In this document: in pieces, positions 16,807 to 25,122 of the stretch
How positions within the stretch are numbered: the stretch's first letter is position 1
Layout of the letters: each line of letters begins with the position of its first letter
NCBI RefSeq assembly: GCF_036345915.1
Contig: NZ_CP107785.1
Span: 682,001-746,000, forward strand
Direction: 5' to 3'
Source of the DNA: Nocardia sp. NBC_00565
GTDB taxonomy: Bacteria > Actinomycetota > Actinomycetes > Mycobacteriales > Mycobacteriaceae
Length of the DNA: 64,000 nucleotides
Program-made: the position numbers and the translations under genes
Notes under the pieces: model-generated
What the model was told of the DNA's origin: nothing
Seen by the model: the letters and a program-made list of their open reading frames with translations, nothing else
Database searches by the model: none

Positions 16807-18589
16807 CGAGGCCCCAGTCGGGTTCGTCGATTTCTTTCGGGTCGTCGAGCCAGGCGTCGGAGTCCTGATCGTCTGGGTCGGCTCCTGAATCGTCGGGCTG
16901 TGAGCCCAATTCGGATTCCAGATCGTCTAGTACCAGATGATCCAGAGGCGGAGTGTCTTCGTATCCGTATTCCAAGCGCTGATGCATAAAGCTGTCGACT
17001 CGGTCGCGCAGGGCTTCGACGCGGTGCCGCGTGAATTCCCACGCCTTGCCTTCGGCCAGCCAAGTGGCGATGTCAGGGTCGATGACGTGCGACTCCAGGG
17101 CGCGGTTCCACTCCGTTTCGGTGACCCCGAGGGGCCGTTCGGCGAGGATCGCGGGTACTTCCGAAGGAGCCGCTTCCAGGCCCGGGACCAGCAGCCACCG
17201 TGCGGCCCAGTCCGATTTCGACGCTGTGGCCACCACCGATCGCGGCACCACCGCGGTAAGGGCCGGGCGCGGCGTCTGTGCCTCGCCGAGGGCGTCGACC
17301 AGGTCGTTGAGGTCAAGTCGCCGAGCGTCGCGCAGCGAGCGAGGGTTCTTGGACCACAGCACGCACGCGATGATTTTGCCGCTGGCGTGATTGGTGCGGA
17401 AGTGATAAGCGCTGGGCCAGTTGATTTTCTCGGAGGGAACAGCATCGAGCAGCCCCGTCAGCGTCGCATCCAGATCGCCGGGGACCACTAGCGCGCACAA
17501 CGTCCTGGTCGTTCCGGCCACGCCGCCGGGAAATAGGGTCGTCCCTGCCGCCGCGGCCCGCCAATACCAGCGGCGCAACAGTTGGGTTTGCCGGTCGTCG
17601 AGTTCTGGGTGATGGCCGAATACCCTGGTCAGCACCACCAGGAGATGTCGGTAGGGCAAGAATGCGAAATGTGGTGTGTCCGCGTGCAACTGGAGAAACT
17701 CTACGGCGCGATCCAATGCTGATTGCGCCTCGCGATAGGCCGTTTCAGCATCCTCACCGGGGAACTCGCCGGAGCGGCGGTCGGCGAATTCGGTGCGCAT
17801 CTCGCGCGTCACATCGGGCCCGCGCCGGGCAAGGACGGCCTTGAAGATGGTGTTGCCGTCAACCACCCCGAAGTCCAGATCGGCGGAGATATGACCGATG
17901 ATGTCCTCGATCGCGGTCGATGCGCTACGCCCGGTTCCGGTCGGTACCGGATGCAGGGCGGTGAACACCTCGGCGCGGGTGAGGCGTTTGCCGTAGCTGT
18001 TGAGGCGATCGAAGATGTCGCGCAACACTGACTCGTCCTGCGTTTCCACGACCGATGCCGGGATCTTGAACTGGCGAATCTTTGTCGCCGCCACGGTGGC
18101 AGCGTCGAAGTACTGCATGGCGTCGGGAAAGTCGCGGAACCAGGCCATCAGCTGCGGGAGGTCGAACAGCAACGGTAGCGGAATGGTGAAGGGGCGGGCG
18201 CCCGCGGTCGGCACGATCTGCCCTGTTACCGGGTCGAAACTGAGTGCGAATCGCTCATCACCCACTGACGCCGCGGATAGCGCGTTCGCCAGTGTGGTGA
18301 CTCGTTGTTGGCCGTCCACCACCCACAGCGCGTTATCCATCTGGGGTGCGTCGATGCGCAGCGCGCCGAGTGTGATGTGCGCGGCGTCCGCCGGTCGAGC
18401 CCACAGCAGCAGGCTGCCGAGCGGATAGCCTCGGATAATGCTGTCGAACAGGCGGCGCGCGTCCTCTATGCCCCAGCGGAACGGGCGTTGGAATTCCGGA
18501 ATTCGAATCTTCCCGTCGCGCACCATCGTCACAATGGCCTCGACCTCGAAAACGTGTGCGGTCGGTGTCGTGCCCAGACTCATAGTCAT
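16799..18589 (-). CDS. DUF262 (GmrS/ParB-like fold) protein
   Basis: A 596-residue protein with a classic DUF262 N-terminus: IRIPEFQRPFRWG (residues 29-40), WVVDGQQRVTTL (89-100, the DGQQR nucleotide-site motif) and FDRLNSYGKRLTRAEVF (about 212-228). DUF262 is the N-terminal domain of the GmrSD type IV restriction enzymes and of several other defence proteins, where it hydrolyses or senses nucleotides. I do not see the HNH (DUF1524) nuclease half of GmrD; the C-terminal 250 residues are unrecognised and end in a very acidic tail. ATG 18589 has ribosome site AGAAGGG. It is the first gene of a two-gene operon with the HipA-like kinase, which suggests that the kinase is the effector. Confidence 0.82.
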   Translation of the reverse strand: MTMSLGTTPTAHVFEVEAIVTMVRDGKIRIPEFQRPFRWGIEDARRLFDSIIRGYPLGSLLLWARPADAAHITLGALRIDAPQMDNALWVVDGQQRVTTLANALSAASVGDERFALSFDPVTGQIVPTAGARPFTIPLPLLFDLPQLMAWFRDFPDAMQYFDAATVAATKIRQFKIPASVVETQDESVLRDIFDRLNSYGKRLTRAEVFTALHPVPTGTGRSASTAIEDIIGHISADLDFGVVDGNTIFKAVLARRGPDVTREMRTEFADRRSGEFPGEDAETAYREAQSALDRAVEFLQLHADTPHFAFLPYRHLLVVLTRVFGHHPELDDRQTQLLRRWYWRAAAAGTTLFPGGVAGTTRTLCALVVPGDLDATLTGLLDAVPSEKINWPSAYHFRTNHASGKIIACVLWSKNPRSLRDARRLDLNDLVDALGEAQTPRPALTAVVPRSVVATASKSDWAARWLLVPGLEAAPSEVPAILAERPLGVTETEWNRALESHVIDPDIATWLAEGKAWEFTRHRVEALRDRVDSFMHQRLEYGYEDTPPLDHLVLDDLESELGSQPDDSGADPDDQDSDAWLDDPKEIDEPDWGLDE

Positions 18590-18782
18590 CGTCAGCCCTT
18601 CTCCTCACCCCGCCAGCCGAACGTATCGCACCTGACAGAACGTTTCCGTGGTCGGACCGCGGCTGTTTCGCTGGTAGGAACCAACTTATCAATGACTGTC
18701 AGCACTGCTGCCGCACCGCACCGCTGGGGTCGGCTCGATGTTCCGGCTTCTACTAAGTAGCGCGGCAGCTCGGGCGGAGGGG

Positions 18783-19712
18783 TCACTGCGGGCGCAGGAT
18801 GGTGCGCATCCAGTCGAGGGTGTGGTGTAGGCCGTCGGGTAGGGGGGTGGTGGGTTGCCAGCCCAGGAGGGCTCGCGCGTGAGTGAGATCCGGGCTCCGT
18901 GCGGTGACCTCGGTAGTGCGGGCGGGGGCGACCTCGAGCCAGCCGCTGCCCGCGAAATCGATGACCGTACGCGCGAACTCGGCTAGGGTGACCACGTTCG
19001 GGCCGCCGATATCGACCGGCCCGGACGCTTCGCTGTCGAGCATCGCGACCATGGCCTCGATCGTATCGGCCACGTAGACGAATGATCGCGTGTCACCGTC
19101 GATGACCTGCAGGGTCTGATCGCGCAGAGCGGCAGCGCAGCACGAGGCCGTGACGCGGCCGTCGCCCGGCCACAGGTGTGGACCGTACACCTCGAAGGGC
19201 CGGACGATGCCTACGTTCGCGCCTCGATAGTGGCGGGCGACGGCCTCGGTGACGTGGCTACCCGCAGTGTGCGCGCCGAAAATGCTTGCCGGGCCGATGT
19301 TTCCGAGGTGCGGTCGGTGTGGCGGCCCGAGGTTCGATTCGCTGTAGATCTCGGACCCGGACGCCACGACGATGCGGGCGCCGCAACTCTTGGCCAGGTC
19401 GAGCGCGGCCAGGGTGCCGGTCGACGCCGCCCGGAGGATATCGACCGGCCACCGGGCGGTGGCTTTCGGGCCGCCCGGGCACGCGAGATGCGCGATGTGC
19501 GTGACGGCGGCGAGGTCGGCGAACGCGCCAGGCGCGGTCACATCGGCGGTACGGAGGGTGAATCGTGGGTGTGCCGTGAGGTTTTCGACGGTGGCCATTC
19601 GGCCGGTGCTCAGGTTGTCGATCGCGGTGACCCGATACCCGCGCTCGAGCAGCACGCGGCACAGGTGGGAGCCAAGGAAACCGGCGCCCCCGGTGACGAC
19701 AATGTGGTTCAC
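18783..19712 (-). CDS. NAD-dependent epimerase/dehydratase (extended SDR)
   Basis: A 309-residue extended short-chain dehydrogenase. The NAD-binding motif VTGGAGFLGSHL is at the N-terminus, with AIDNLSTGR after the second strand, as in UDP-glucose 4-epimerases and dTDP-glucose 4,6-dehydratases. The usual catalytic YxxxK is not obvious: the corresponding stretch reads VASGSEIYSESNLG, so activity may be altered. GTG 19712 overlaps the stop of the upstream gene in a GTGA junction and has GGGAGATG before it, so I prefer it to the ATG at 19727. It is the last gene of a four-gene operon. Confidence 0.78.
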   Translation of the reverse strand: MNHIVVTGGAGFLGSHLCRVLLERGYRVTAIDNLSTGRMATVENLTAHPRFTLRTADVTAPGAFADLAAVTHIAHLACPGGPKATARWPVDILRAASTGTLAALDLAKSCGARIVVASGSEIYSESNLGPPHRPHLGNIGPASIFGAHTAGSHVTEAVARHYRGANVGIVRPFEVYGPHLWPGDGRVTASCCAAALRDQTLQVIDGDTRSFVYVADTIEAMVAMLDSEASGPVDIGGPNVVTLAEFARTVIDFAGSGWLEVAPARTTEVTARSPDLTHARALLGWQPTTPLPDGLHHTLDWMRTILRPQ

Positions 19713-20062
19713 GACGGCATCTCCCATGGGCGGCGTCCGCGTGCGGAGTCGGGTGTGATGTGTCCGGCTGCGACCAGCGTGGCGAACGCGGCACGCTTTC
19801 GGGCGCAGTCGTGTTCGCGGTGCAGTCGCATCGCGCGATGGGCATCGTCGAGCGTCAACGGTGGGGAGGGCAGGTCACATGTCCACGCCGCCGGCCACTG
19901 GACCGGACGCAAGGCGCAGCGCGCTCGGACCGGACGGCGTGCGGGAGCTGGGCGGCGCGGCCGGTCGACTGGCCACACGCACCCCAGGGCGATCACCGCG
20001 ATAACGCATCCGGCGAGTACCGCAAACACACTCGACACCACGTGCCACGGGGCCACGGCCAC
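19709..20062 (-). CDS. Small membrane-anchored protein of unknown function
   Basis: A 117-residue protein starting at GTG 20062, directly after the stop of the upstream gene. One hydrophobic helix (about residues 8-29, VVSSVFAVLAGCVIAVIAL) is followed by an Arg/Pro-rich linker and a helical tail with LTLDDAHRAMRLHREHDCAR. The tail resembles the equivalent part of the next gene (HRLMRRHREC), so the two share a short HRxMRxHRExxC motif. I do not recognise a named family. Translation is coupled to the epimerase gene by a GTGA overlap. Confidence 0.6.
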   Translation of the reverse strand: MAVAPWHVVSSVFAVLAGCVIAVIALGCVWPVDRPRRPAPARRPVRARCALRPVQWPAAWTCDLPSPPLTLDDAHRAMRLHREHDCARKRAAFATLVAAGHITPDSARGRRPWEMPS

Positions 20063-20536
20063 TCACCCCTCCCGGCTGTCGCCCGAGCGCGGGCGCATAT
20101 CGCACGCCAGCTCGCGCAGTCCGTCCAGAACCTGGTGCAAGGTCACGGGTTCCGGTGCGCCGCAGGGAAATAGTGCACCGGCGGTGGGACCCGGCGGTGG
20201 CGGGGATGACGCAGGGGCGGTGGGAAATTCGATGCCACGCCGATGCGCGCGCTCGCGCGGACTCAACGTCTGCGGCGCGATCCGGCCGTAATACACGAGT
20301 GTGCGGTAGGCGACCCACTTCCACGCGCAGCGGTGGATCCGGCACTCCCGGTGCCGCCGCATCAGCCGATGGGCCAAGTCGATTTCGGCACTGCCGCAGA
20401 TGCTCGGCGGGGTGCGGATCGACTCCGCGCTCACCAGGGCGCCAAGTCTTTCCGGCTCGAGGTGACCGTCGTCGCCTGGGACGGGCCGAAGGCCACCTTC
20501 GGTCGACCAATGCTGGGGTTGACTCGGGGAACTCAT
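20063..20536 (-). CDS. Hypothetical protein with HRxMRRHREC motif
   Basis: A 157-residue protein starting at ATG 20536, four bases inside the previous gene (ATGA). The middle has AHRLMRRHRECRIHRCAWKW, including two Cys and several His that could bind metal, then YRTLVYYGRI. The C-terminus is Pro-rich (SPPPPGP) and ends in a short helix. Longer versions of this frame upstream overlap the previous gene and are not real. The function is unknown; context suggests joint control with the divergent XRE regulator. Confidence 0.6.
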   Translation of the reverse strand: MSSPSQPQHWSTEGGLRPVPGDDGHLEPERLGALVSAESIRTPPSICGSAEIDLAHRLMRRHRECRIHRCAWKWVAYRTLVYYGRIAPQTLSPRERAHRRGIEFPTAPASSPPPPGPTAGALFPCGAPEPVTLHQVLDGLRELACDMRPRSGDSREG

Positions 20537-20910
20537 CGCGCGGCCCCCGCCTCGACGCCCGGCGCGGGCTGCGCACTGCGCACCCACGTGCTCGGCGGGG
20601 AAACCGTTTCCAGGTCGCACCCCGCATCGCAGACCAGGGCGGGCTGGTCGTTCACCTGCGCCAGATCGAAGACGACGATGACCTCGACGCCGAGCCCGGC
20701 GGCGATGCCGAGGGCGTACCCGATCGGGTCCGGATCGTCGGCCGGTGGGCGAACCGTGTACACGTACCGGTAGCCCAATGCGCAGGCGTGCCGGTGTATT
20801 TCGTTGGCATGGCGAGGCGCGTGCAGCCCGGAGACATCCGCGCGGATGAACCCGATGGCTTTCGGCCTGCCGGTGGTTGGTGGCGGTTCGATAGCTTGCG
20901 TGTGTGGCAT
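20533..20910 (-). CDS. Resolvase-fold protein lacking the usual catalytic serine
   Basis: A 125-residue protein whose layout matches the N-terminal domain of serine recombinases: KAIGFIRADVSG at the first strand, HANEIHRHACALGYRYVYT for the next helix and strand, and GVEVIVVFDLAQV for the core strand. In true recombinases the first strand reads YxRxS with the active serine two residues after the Arg; here the Ser is four residues after it and there is no downstream zinc-ribbon or DNA-binding region. It is therefore probably not an active recombinase. It is the first gene of the operon, beginning at ATG 20910 and facing the XRE gene across 350 bases. Confidence 0.6.
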   Translation of the reverse strand: MPHTQAIEPPPTTGRPKAIGFIRADVSGLHAPRHANEIHRHACALGYRYVYTVRPPADDPDPIGYALGIAAGLGVEVIVVFDLAQVNDQPALVCDAGCDLETVSPPSTWVRSAQPAPGVEAGAAR

Positions 20911-21142
20911 GAGACTCCCCGGAACCTGTCGATGTGCGAGATCTGCTGAGGCGTCCGGGGAACGGGCAACAACGAATCAGCACGGTTGCCAGGTCGGCTC
21001 GCGAGGGTGGTGCCGAGCCGAGAGGCATACCGCCGATGTTGTTGCAGTTCCGACAGATTCGGGTGTTTCGAGAGCTCCGACCTGCGGTGTCACCCGAACG
21101 CCGGGACCAAGCACACCACCGATCGAGCGCGAAGTCAGCTCA

Positions 21143-21213
21143 ATCGGGTACCCGATCAGAATTCATCCAAAATCACACGACCCGACCCGATAATGCGGTA
21201 CAACTGACCCGAT
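21143..21213. promoter_or_regulatory. Palindrome plus two ACCCGAT half-sites in a divergent promoter region
   Basis: ATCGGGTACCCGAT (21143-21156) is a perfect 14-base palindrome. Its right arm ACCCGAT recurs at 21185-21191 and again at 21207-21213, the last two 22 bases apart (two helical turns). They sit 48-118 bases before the XRE gene and on the far side of the resolvase-like operon, as expected for an operator of the XRE protein. Binding by that protein is inferred. Confidence 0.5.
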
Positions 21214-21260
21214 TGCGTGACCGATTCAATCCGTTTCCGCGACAAGGGGGATAGAAGATT

Positions 21261-22235
21261 ATGACCAGCACCGACGCCGACACGGACGCCGTACCCAGCT
21301 CGACGTTACCGCGACGCCAGCTCGGCCGATTCCTGCGCGACCGGCGCGACGCAAACGGCTTCACCGTCGCCGCCGCCGCGAAGCTGGTGGACCTGTCCGC
21401 CTCAGCCTTGCAACGGATCGAAGCGGGACAGACCCAGAAGGTACGTAAGCAGGATGTCCGGGCCCTGTGCGAGCTTTACGACGTCGGACCCGATGACACC
21501 GACGCCGCCGTCGGCTTGGCGGCGATGGCCAGGACGCAGAGCTGGTACCACGCGTATGGCGGCTTGTACTCCAGCGCGTACAACATGTACGTCGGGCTCG
21601 AAGCAGGTGCGCAGCAACAGATCACCTACCACGAACATGTCCCGGGCCTGCTGCAAACAACCGACTACGCCCGCGCCATCATCGGTGCATACCCTGGATT
21701 CAGCAGCCGCGACGATATCGATCTCCGGGTGGAACATCGACTGAGGCGACAGGCCATCGTCACCCGCAAGACCAACCCGGTGGAGCTGGAAGTTCTACTG
21801 CACGAGTCGGCACTGCATCGGGTGGTCGGTAGCCGCAGGATCATGGCGGCGCAGCTCCGGCACCTGGCCGAGATCTCGAAGCTACCCAATGTCACGTTGC
21901 GGATACATCCCTACGATGCGGGCTTGGCCTGGGGAATGCCATATGGCATGTTCACTCTTCTGTCGTTCGAGACGAGCACCAAGGGCGAGCCGGTCGAACC
22001 ACCTGTTGTTTTCATGGAGGGAGGACCGACCCAGGACGTCTACCTCGAGAAGCCCGAGGAGGTACGGCTCTATAGTGAACTTGCAGGGGCCATTCGGAGC
22101 ACATCGCTGGATGAAAGACAGACCCGGGAGCTGATTCGCCGGGTAACGAAGGAGCTTGAGCGTGACCAACATCGACCTATCCAGAGCCCCCTGGTTCAAG
22201 AGCAGCCACAGCGGCAGTCAGAGTGCTTGCGTTGA
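21261..22235 (+). CDS. XRE-family regulator with DUF5753 sensor domain
   Basis: A 324-residue regulator. The N-terminal helix-turn-helix (about residues 15-75) includes LGRFLRDRRDANGFT and LSASALQRIEAGQTQKV. The rest is the DUF5753 domain of actinobacterial XRE proteins of the Scr1 antitoxin-like type: TYHEHVPGLLQTTDYARAII, RRQAIV and the ELEVLLHESAL strand. Such proteins are usually encoded next to DUF397 genes, as here, and the pairs act as regulators or toxin-antitoxin-like units. The start has ribosome site AAGGGGG. The last 74 bases overlap the first DUF397 gene, so the three genes form one unit. Confidence 0.85.
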   Translation: MTSTDADTDAVPSSTLPRRQLGRFLRDRRDANGFTVAAAAKLVDLSASALQRIEAGQTQKVRKQDVRALCELYDVGPDDTDAAVGLAAMARTQSWYHAYGGLYSSAYNMYVGLEAGAQQQITYHEHVPGLLQTTDYARAIIGAYPGFSSRDDIDLRVEHRLRRQAIVTRKTNPVELEVLLHESALHRVVGSRRIMAAQLRHLAEISKLPNVTLRIHPYDAGLAWGMPYGMFTLLSFETSTKGEPVEPPVVFMEGGPTQDVYLEKPEEVRLYSELAGAIRSTSLDERQTRELIRRVTKELERDQHRPIQSPLVQEQPQRQSECLR

Positions 22236-22371
22236 GGTGGCGTGGCTCGACGGCGGCGAGGTCGGCGTCCGCGATTCGAAGAACCCGACCGGTCCAGCGT
22301 TGGTCTTCACTCCCAGCGAGTGGGACGCGTTCGCCGCAGGCGTGCGAGAGGGCGAATTCGAGGGAGTGTGA
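22162..22371 (+). CDS. DUF397 protein, first of a tandem pair
   Basis: A 69-residue DUF397 protein with the family signature WFKSSHSGSQSACVEVA, the VGVRDSKNP strand and a C-terminal FTPSEWDAFAAGV. GTG 22162 is preceded by GAAGGAG; a TTG six bases upstream is less likely. DUF397 proteins are small partners of XRE/DUF5753 regulators (BldB/WhiJ-type systems in Streptomyces, Scr pairs). The gene lies inside the end of the regulator and three bases before a second copy. Confidence 0.85.
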   Translation: MTNIDLSRAPWFKSSHSGSQSACVEVAWLDGGEVGVRDSKNPTGPALVFTPSEWDAFAAGVREGEFEGV

Positions 22372-22374
22372 AGC

Positions 22375-22584
22375 GTGAAAGCTGATCTATCCGGGGTGAA
22401 CTGGTTCAAGAGCAGCCACAGCGGCGGCCAGACCGACTGTGTTGAGGTGGCGTGGCTGGCGGGCGGCGGTGTCGGCGTTCGTGATTCGAAGAACTCGACC
22501 GGTCCAGCGTTGGTCTTCACTCCGGGCGAGTGGGACGCCTTCGCGGCGGGCGTGCGAGTGGGCCAATTCGACCGACCAGCCTGA
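22375..22584 (+). CDS. DUF397 protein, second of a tandem pair
   Basis: A 69-residue DUF397 protein very similar to the preceding one (WFKSSHSGGQTDCVEVA, VGVRDSKNS, FTPGEWDAFAAGV). The two genes are also alike at the DNA level, so the second arose by recent tandem duplication. GTG at 22375 follows the first gene's stop by three bases, with GGGAG upstream. The tail differs (VGQFDRPA against EGEFEGV), which might change partner choice. Confidence 0.85.
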   Translation: MKADLSGVNWFKSSHSGGQTDCVEVAWLAGGGVGVRDSKNSTGPALVFTPGEWDAFAAGVRVGQFDRPA

Positions 22585-22768
22585 CCATCACTCCAACTGA
22601 ATCACAGCAGCGGCCGAGTGCTCGACTGCCGGCCCCATAGCTCGACGGTGCGCACGGCACCACCGTACGCACTGCTTCACCGGTCGATGTCGATCATCGG
22701 TGGAACCGAATGGGTGCCCGCCGCGTCCTACACTACGAGCACAACTATTGGGTGGCCCGAGGGGAGCA

Positions 22769-23329
22769 GTGGTGGGACGACGGATGACCGCTGCGGTAGC
22801 GGTGCTGGCAGGGGTGTTCGTGGTCGCCACCGGGTGTGACTCGGCGAACGGTGGGACGGCAACAACGGTCTCGACCACAGATAAGGCGGCGGCGACTGCG
22901 GCGCTATGGGATCCGTGTACCCAGATCAGTGACGAGACCCTGCGGCAGGTTGGGGTGGACCCGTCGACACGGGGCAACACAATCTCTGGAGTGGAGAACG
23001 TTGAGGGCTGGAAACTGTGCTCATGGCACGATAAGCCTTCTCGATGGGACTACGCGCTCGGAGTGTGGTCCACCACCCACACAATCGACGAGTCGAAGAA
23101 AGATGAAAACAATGTGGACTTCGCTGATATCTCTATCGCTGGCCGAGAAGGCGTCCAGTTCCGTCGGAGAGAAGATCGTAATGATGAGATCTGCTATATC
23201 AGCTTTCCGTCTAGCGGTCAGGCGATAGATATCTCTGTCTACAAAACGGTATTGACGAAGGACAATCGAGGTCCGTGTGTCATCGCTGCCGCAGCGGCGG
23301 AGATATTGGTGCCAATCTTCCCAAAATGA
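22769..23329 (+). CDS. DUF3558-type lipoprotein
   Basis: A 186-residue exported lipoprotein from GTG 22769 (GGGGAG upstream; GTG 22772 is equally possible). The signal peptide AAVAVLAGVFVVATGCDS ends in a lipobox-like ATGC. The mature part has WDPCTQISDETLRQVGVDP, then WKLCSWHD, and a late Cys, the pattern of DUF3558 lipoproteins common in Nocardia and Rhodococcus, where two Cys pairs probably form disulfides. The function of the family is unknown. A broken copy of its 5' end is found at about 28.68-28.79 kb. It precedes a cluster of secretion-linked genes and may be exported with them. Confidence 0.75.
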   Translation: MVGRRMTAAVAVLAGVFVVATGCDSANGGTATTVSTTDKAAATAALWDPCTQISDETLRQVGVDPSTRGNTISGVENVEGWKLCSWHDKPSRWDYALGVWSTTHTIDESKKDENNVDFADISIAGREGVQFRRREDRNDEICYISFPSSGQAIDISVYKTVLTKDNRGPCVIAAAAAEILVPIFPK

Positions 23330-23347
23330 GAGACTGAAGGTACATCG

Positions 23348-23722
23348 ATGGGCATGCAAGAGGATATTACTCTGTGGCAGTACCTCTCCGGGGAAGCGAA
23401 GGCGGGGAACTTGTATCTCGATGATTCTGTAGCCAAGCGCTGCCGCACGGCGATCGATAATCAGATCAATGTTTATACAGAGTGCTTGGAAGAAATTCAA
23501 CAGATGGCCCGTGTAACAGGTCTGGGTGAATTCGCATGCGGTAAAGAGCTTGCCAAGCTGCTCGGATTGAAGGCTGTCGACCCCGAAGGTGACGGTGATC
23601 TGAACACCGCTCTGAGAGACCACATCCGTGTCCTCGGACTCATGGGTGATGCCATCCAATCCTCGCTGGACCGCCTGCAAGAGCAGGACACCAGCAACGC
23701 GCTAGACTTCGGTCGGATCTGA
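23348..23722 (+). CDS. Small helical protein, probable type VII secretion partner
   Basis: A 124-residue, almost wholly helical protein beginning at ATG 23348. It has no signal peptide or membrane segment. Two long helices (about 20-60 and 85-118) are joined by a Gly/Pro-containing turn, a shape shared with WXG100-like and Esp proteins, but no WxG motif is present. It sits 16 bases before a PPE-like gene, the position where a partner (PE/EsxA-like) would be expected. The exact family is not recognised; the role is inferred from position. Confidence 0.55.
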   Translation: MGMQEDITLWQYLSGEAKAGNLYLDDSVAKRCRTAIDNQINVYTECLEEIQQMARVTGLGEFACGKELAKLLGLKAVDPEGDGDLNTALRDHIRVLGLMGDAIQSSLDRLQEQDTSNALDFGRI

Positions 23723-23738
23723 ATCACGGGGGTGCGGG

Positions 23739-25097
23739 GTGTTCGGTCTGCCATCATTCGAATCCATTGTCGTCAATGTCGGCACGATGATTGCGCACGG
23801 CCCGCTCGGCGCAATTGCCGCCGGTGCCAATGATATGAATCAATCGGCTGCGGCGGTGGCTGCGGCACTGGGTGAGCAGAGCCCGGAGTCCATCGCGGCG
23901 CGCAACCGTATCAAGGATTTGACCGATAACCATTTCGAGGGCGAGTTTCATAATTCGCGGATTCCGGAGTCTCTGTTCGGGAATGTTCGGACCGAGGATC
24001 TGGATGAGCTGTACCGGAAGACGCAATCGATCGATGTCGGTGTCATGACGACGCTGCAGCAAATGTGGAAGTCGCGGGCGGATAAACTCGGGACCGGTCT
24101 CACCCAGTTCGGCCCGGAAATATGGTCGGCAATGGCGGAGTCCTGGTCGGGGGCGGCCAGCCAGGCCGCGGCTCAGGGAATTATCGATTATGTGAACAAG
24201 GCCCAGAACATGGTGTCGGCCACGAAGATCGTCGCCGACAAAGTCGAGATCGTGACCTCCGCGGTCGAGCTGACGAAGTCCAATGTGCAGCCGAAGCCGG
24301 ATACCGGGTGGGCCAGCACCGTCGCCGGGTGGGTGCCGGGTCCGACGTGGAAGATGGACCGCAACCGAACCGATGCCGCCGAGTTGGCCACCTATACCGT
24401 GCTCGAGCAGGTCTACCAGCCAGGTATTCGGGAGGGAGATACTTCGCAACCGCGAATTCCGTTGGCCTACAACCCGGTTCACGATCCTGGCACTGTTGCA
24501 TCGGTGCCGCCGCCGTCTGGTTGGCAGCCCGGTCCGGGTGGACCTTCGCCGTCCGGCGGCTCGGATCCCGATGACGGCGGCTCGCCGGGCGCAAGCGGGG
24601 AACCTGGTGACACGACCCCGGCAGGCGTGGATCAGCTTGCGGCACTGGTGAATCAGCCGGGCCTCGGATCCGGGGACACGACAGCAGCGGGGCTCGACGC
24701 GACGCCGACCTCGACCGCACCCGCTGGTCTGAGCCCCGATACGAGTACGGGAACTGGTCCCGGATCCACCGGCTCGGGCCTCGGGAGCGCTGTCCCGGGT
24801 GGCTCGAGCAGCGCTGTCCCCGGCGGTCCGGGCCGCTCGATTCCCGGTCCGGGTACAAGTGTCCCCGGCGTGGGCTCCGGCGTCGCCGCTGCGGGCGGCG
24901 GCAATGCCACCACCCGCAGCGGTATGTCCGGTATGGGCGGGATGTCGCCCGGCGCGCGTGGTAAGGGTGACGACGATAAGGAGAAGGGGAAGTCGGCGGT
25001 GGCCGAGGCGATGGTGACCCGCGAGCACGGTGAGGAATTGACCGGCATGGATGCGGAGCATCGCCCGAAAACCGTGCCGCCCGTGTTGGGTGAATGA
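23739..25097 (+). CDS. PPE-like protein with Pro/Gly/Ser-rich tail
   Basis: A 452-residue protein starting at GTG 23739. The first ~240 residues are helical, contain WSAMAESWSGAASQAAAQG (a WxG-like turn between helices), and resemble the N-terminal half of PPE or similar ESX substrates of Nocardia. From about 250 to 420 the sequence is Gly, Pro, Ser and Thr rich with repeats such as VPGGSSSAVPGGPG, ending in a charged tail. This layout suits a secreted or surface-exposed protein. It is followed by an EspG gene, the dedicated PE/PPE chaperone, which supports the assignment. No classical PPE motif at residues 7-9 is present, so the family link is tentative. Confidence 0.6.
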   Translation: MFGLPSFESIVVNVGTMIAHGPLGAIAAGANDMNQSAAAVAAALGEQSPESIAARNRIKDLTDNHFEGEFHNSRIPESLFGNVRTEDLDELYRKTQSIDVGVMTTLQQMWKSRADKLGTGLTQFGPEIWSAMAESWSGAASQAAAQGIIDYVNKAQNMVSATKIVADKVEIVTSAVELTKSNVQPKPDTGWASTVAGWVPGPTWKMDRNRTDAAELATYTVLEQVYQPGIREGDTSQPRIPLAYNPVHDPGTVASVPPPSGWQPGPGGPSPSGGSDPDDGGSPGASGEPGDTTPAGVDQLAALVNQPGLGSGDTTAAGLDATPTSTAPAGLSPDTSTGTGPGSTGSGLGSAVPGGSSSAVPGGPGRSIPGPGTSVPGVGSGVAAAGGGNATTRSGMSGMGGMSPGARGKGDDDKEKGKSAVAEAMVTREHGEELTGMDAEHRPKTVPPVLGE

Positions 25098-25122
25098 CGG
25101 TCCAGGTTGATGACGGTGTGCG

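Noticed and set aside
19176..20291. Plus-strand frame of 371 codons opposite the epimerase operon
   Set aside because: Composition is typical of a shadow, and the minus-strand genes have motifs and coupled starts.
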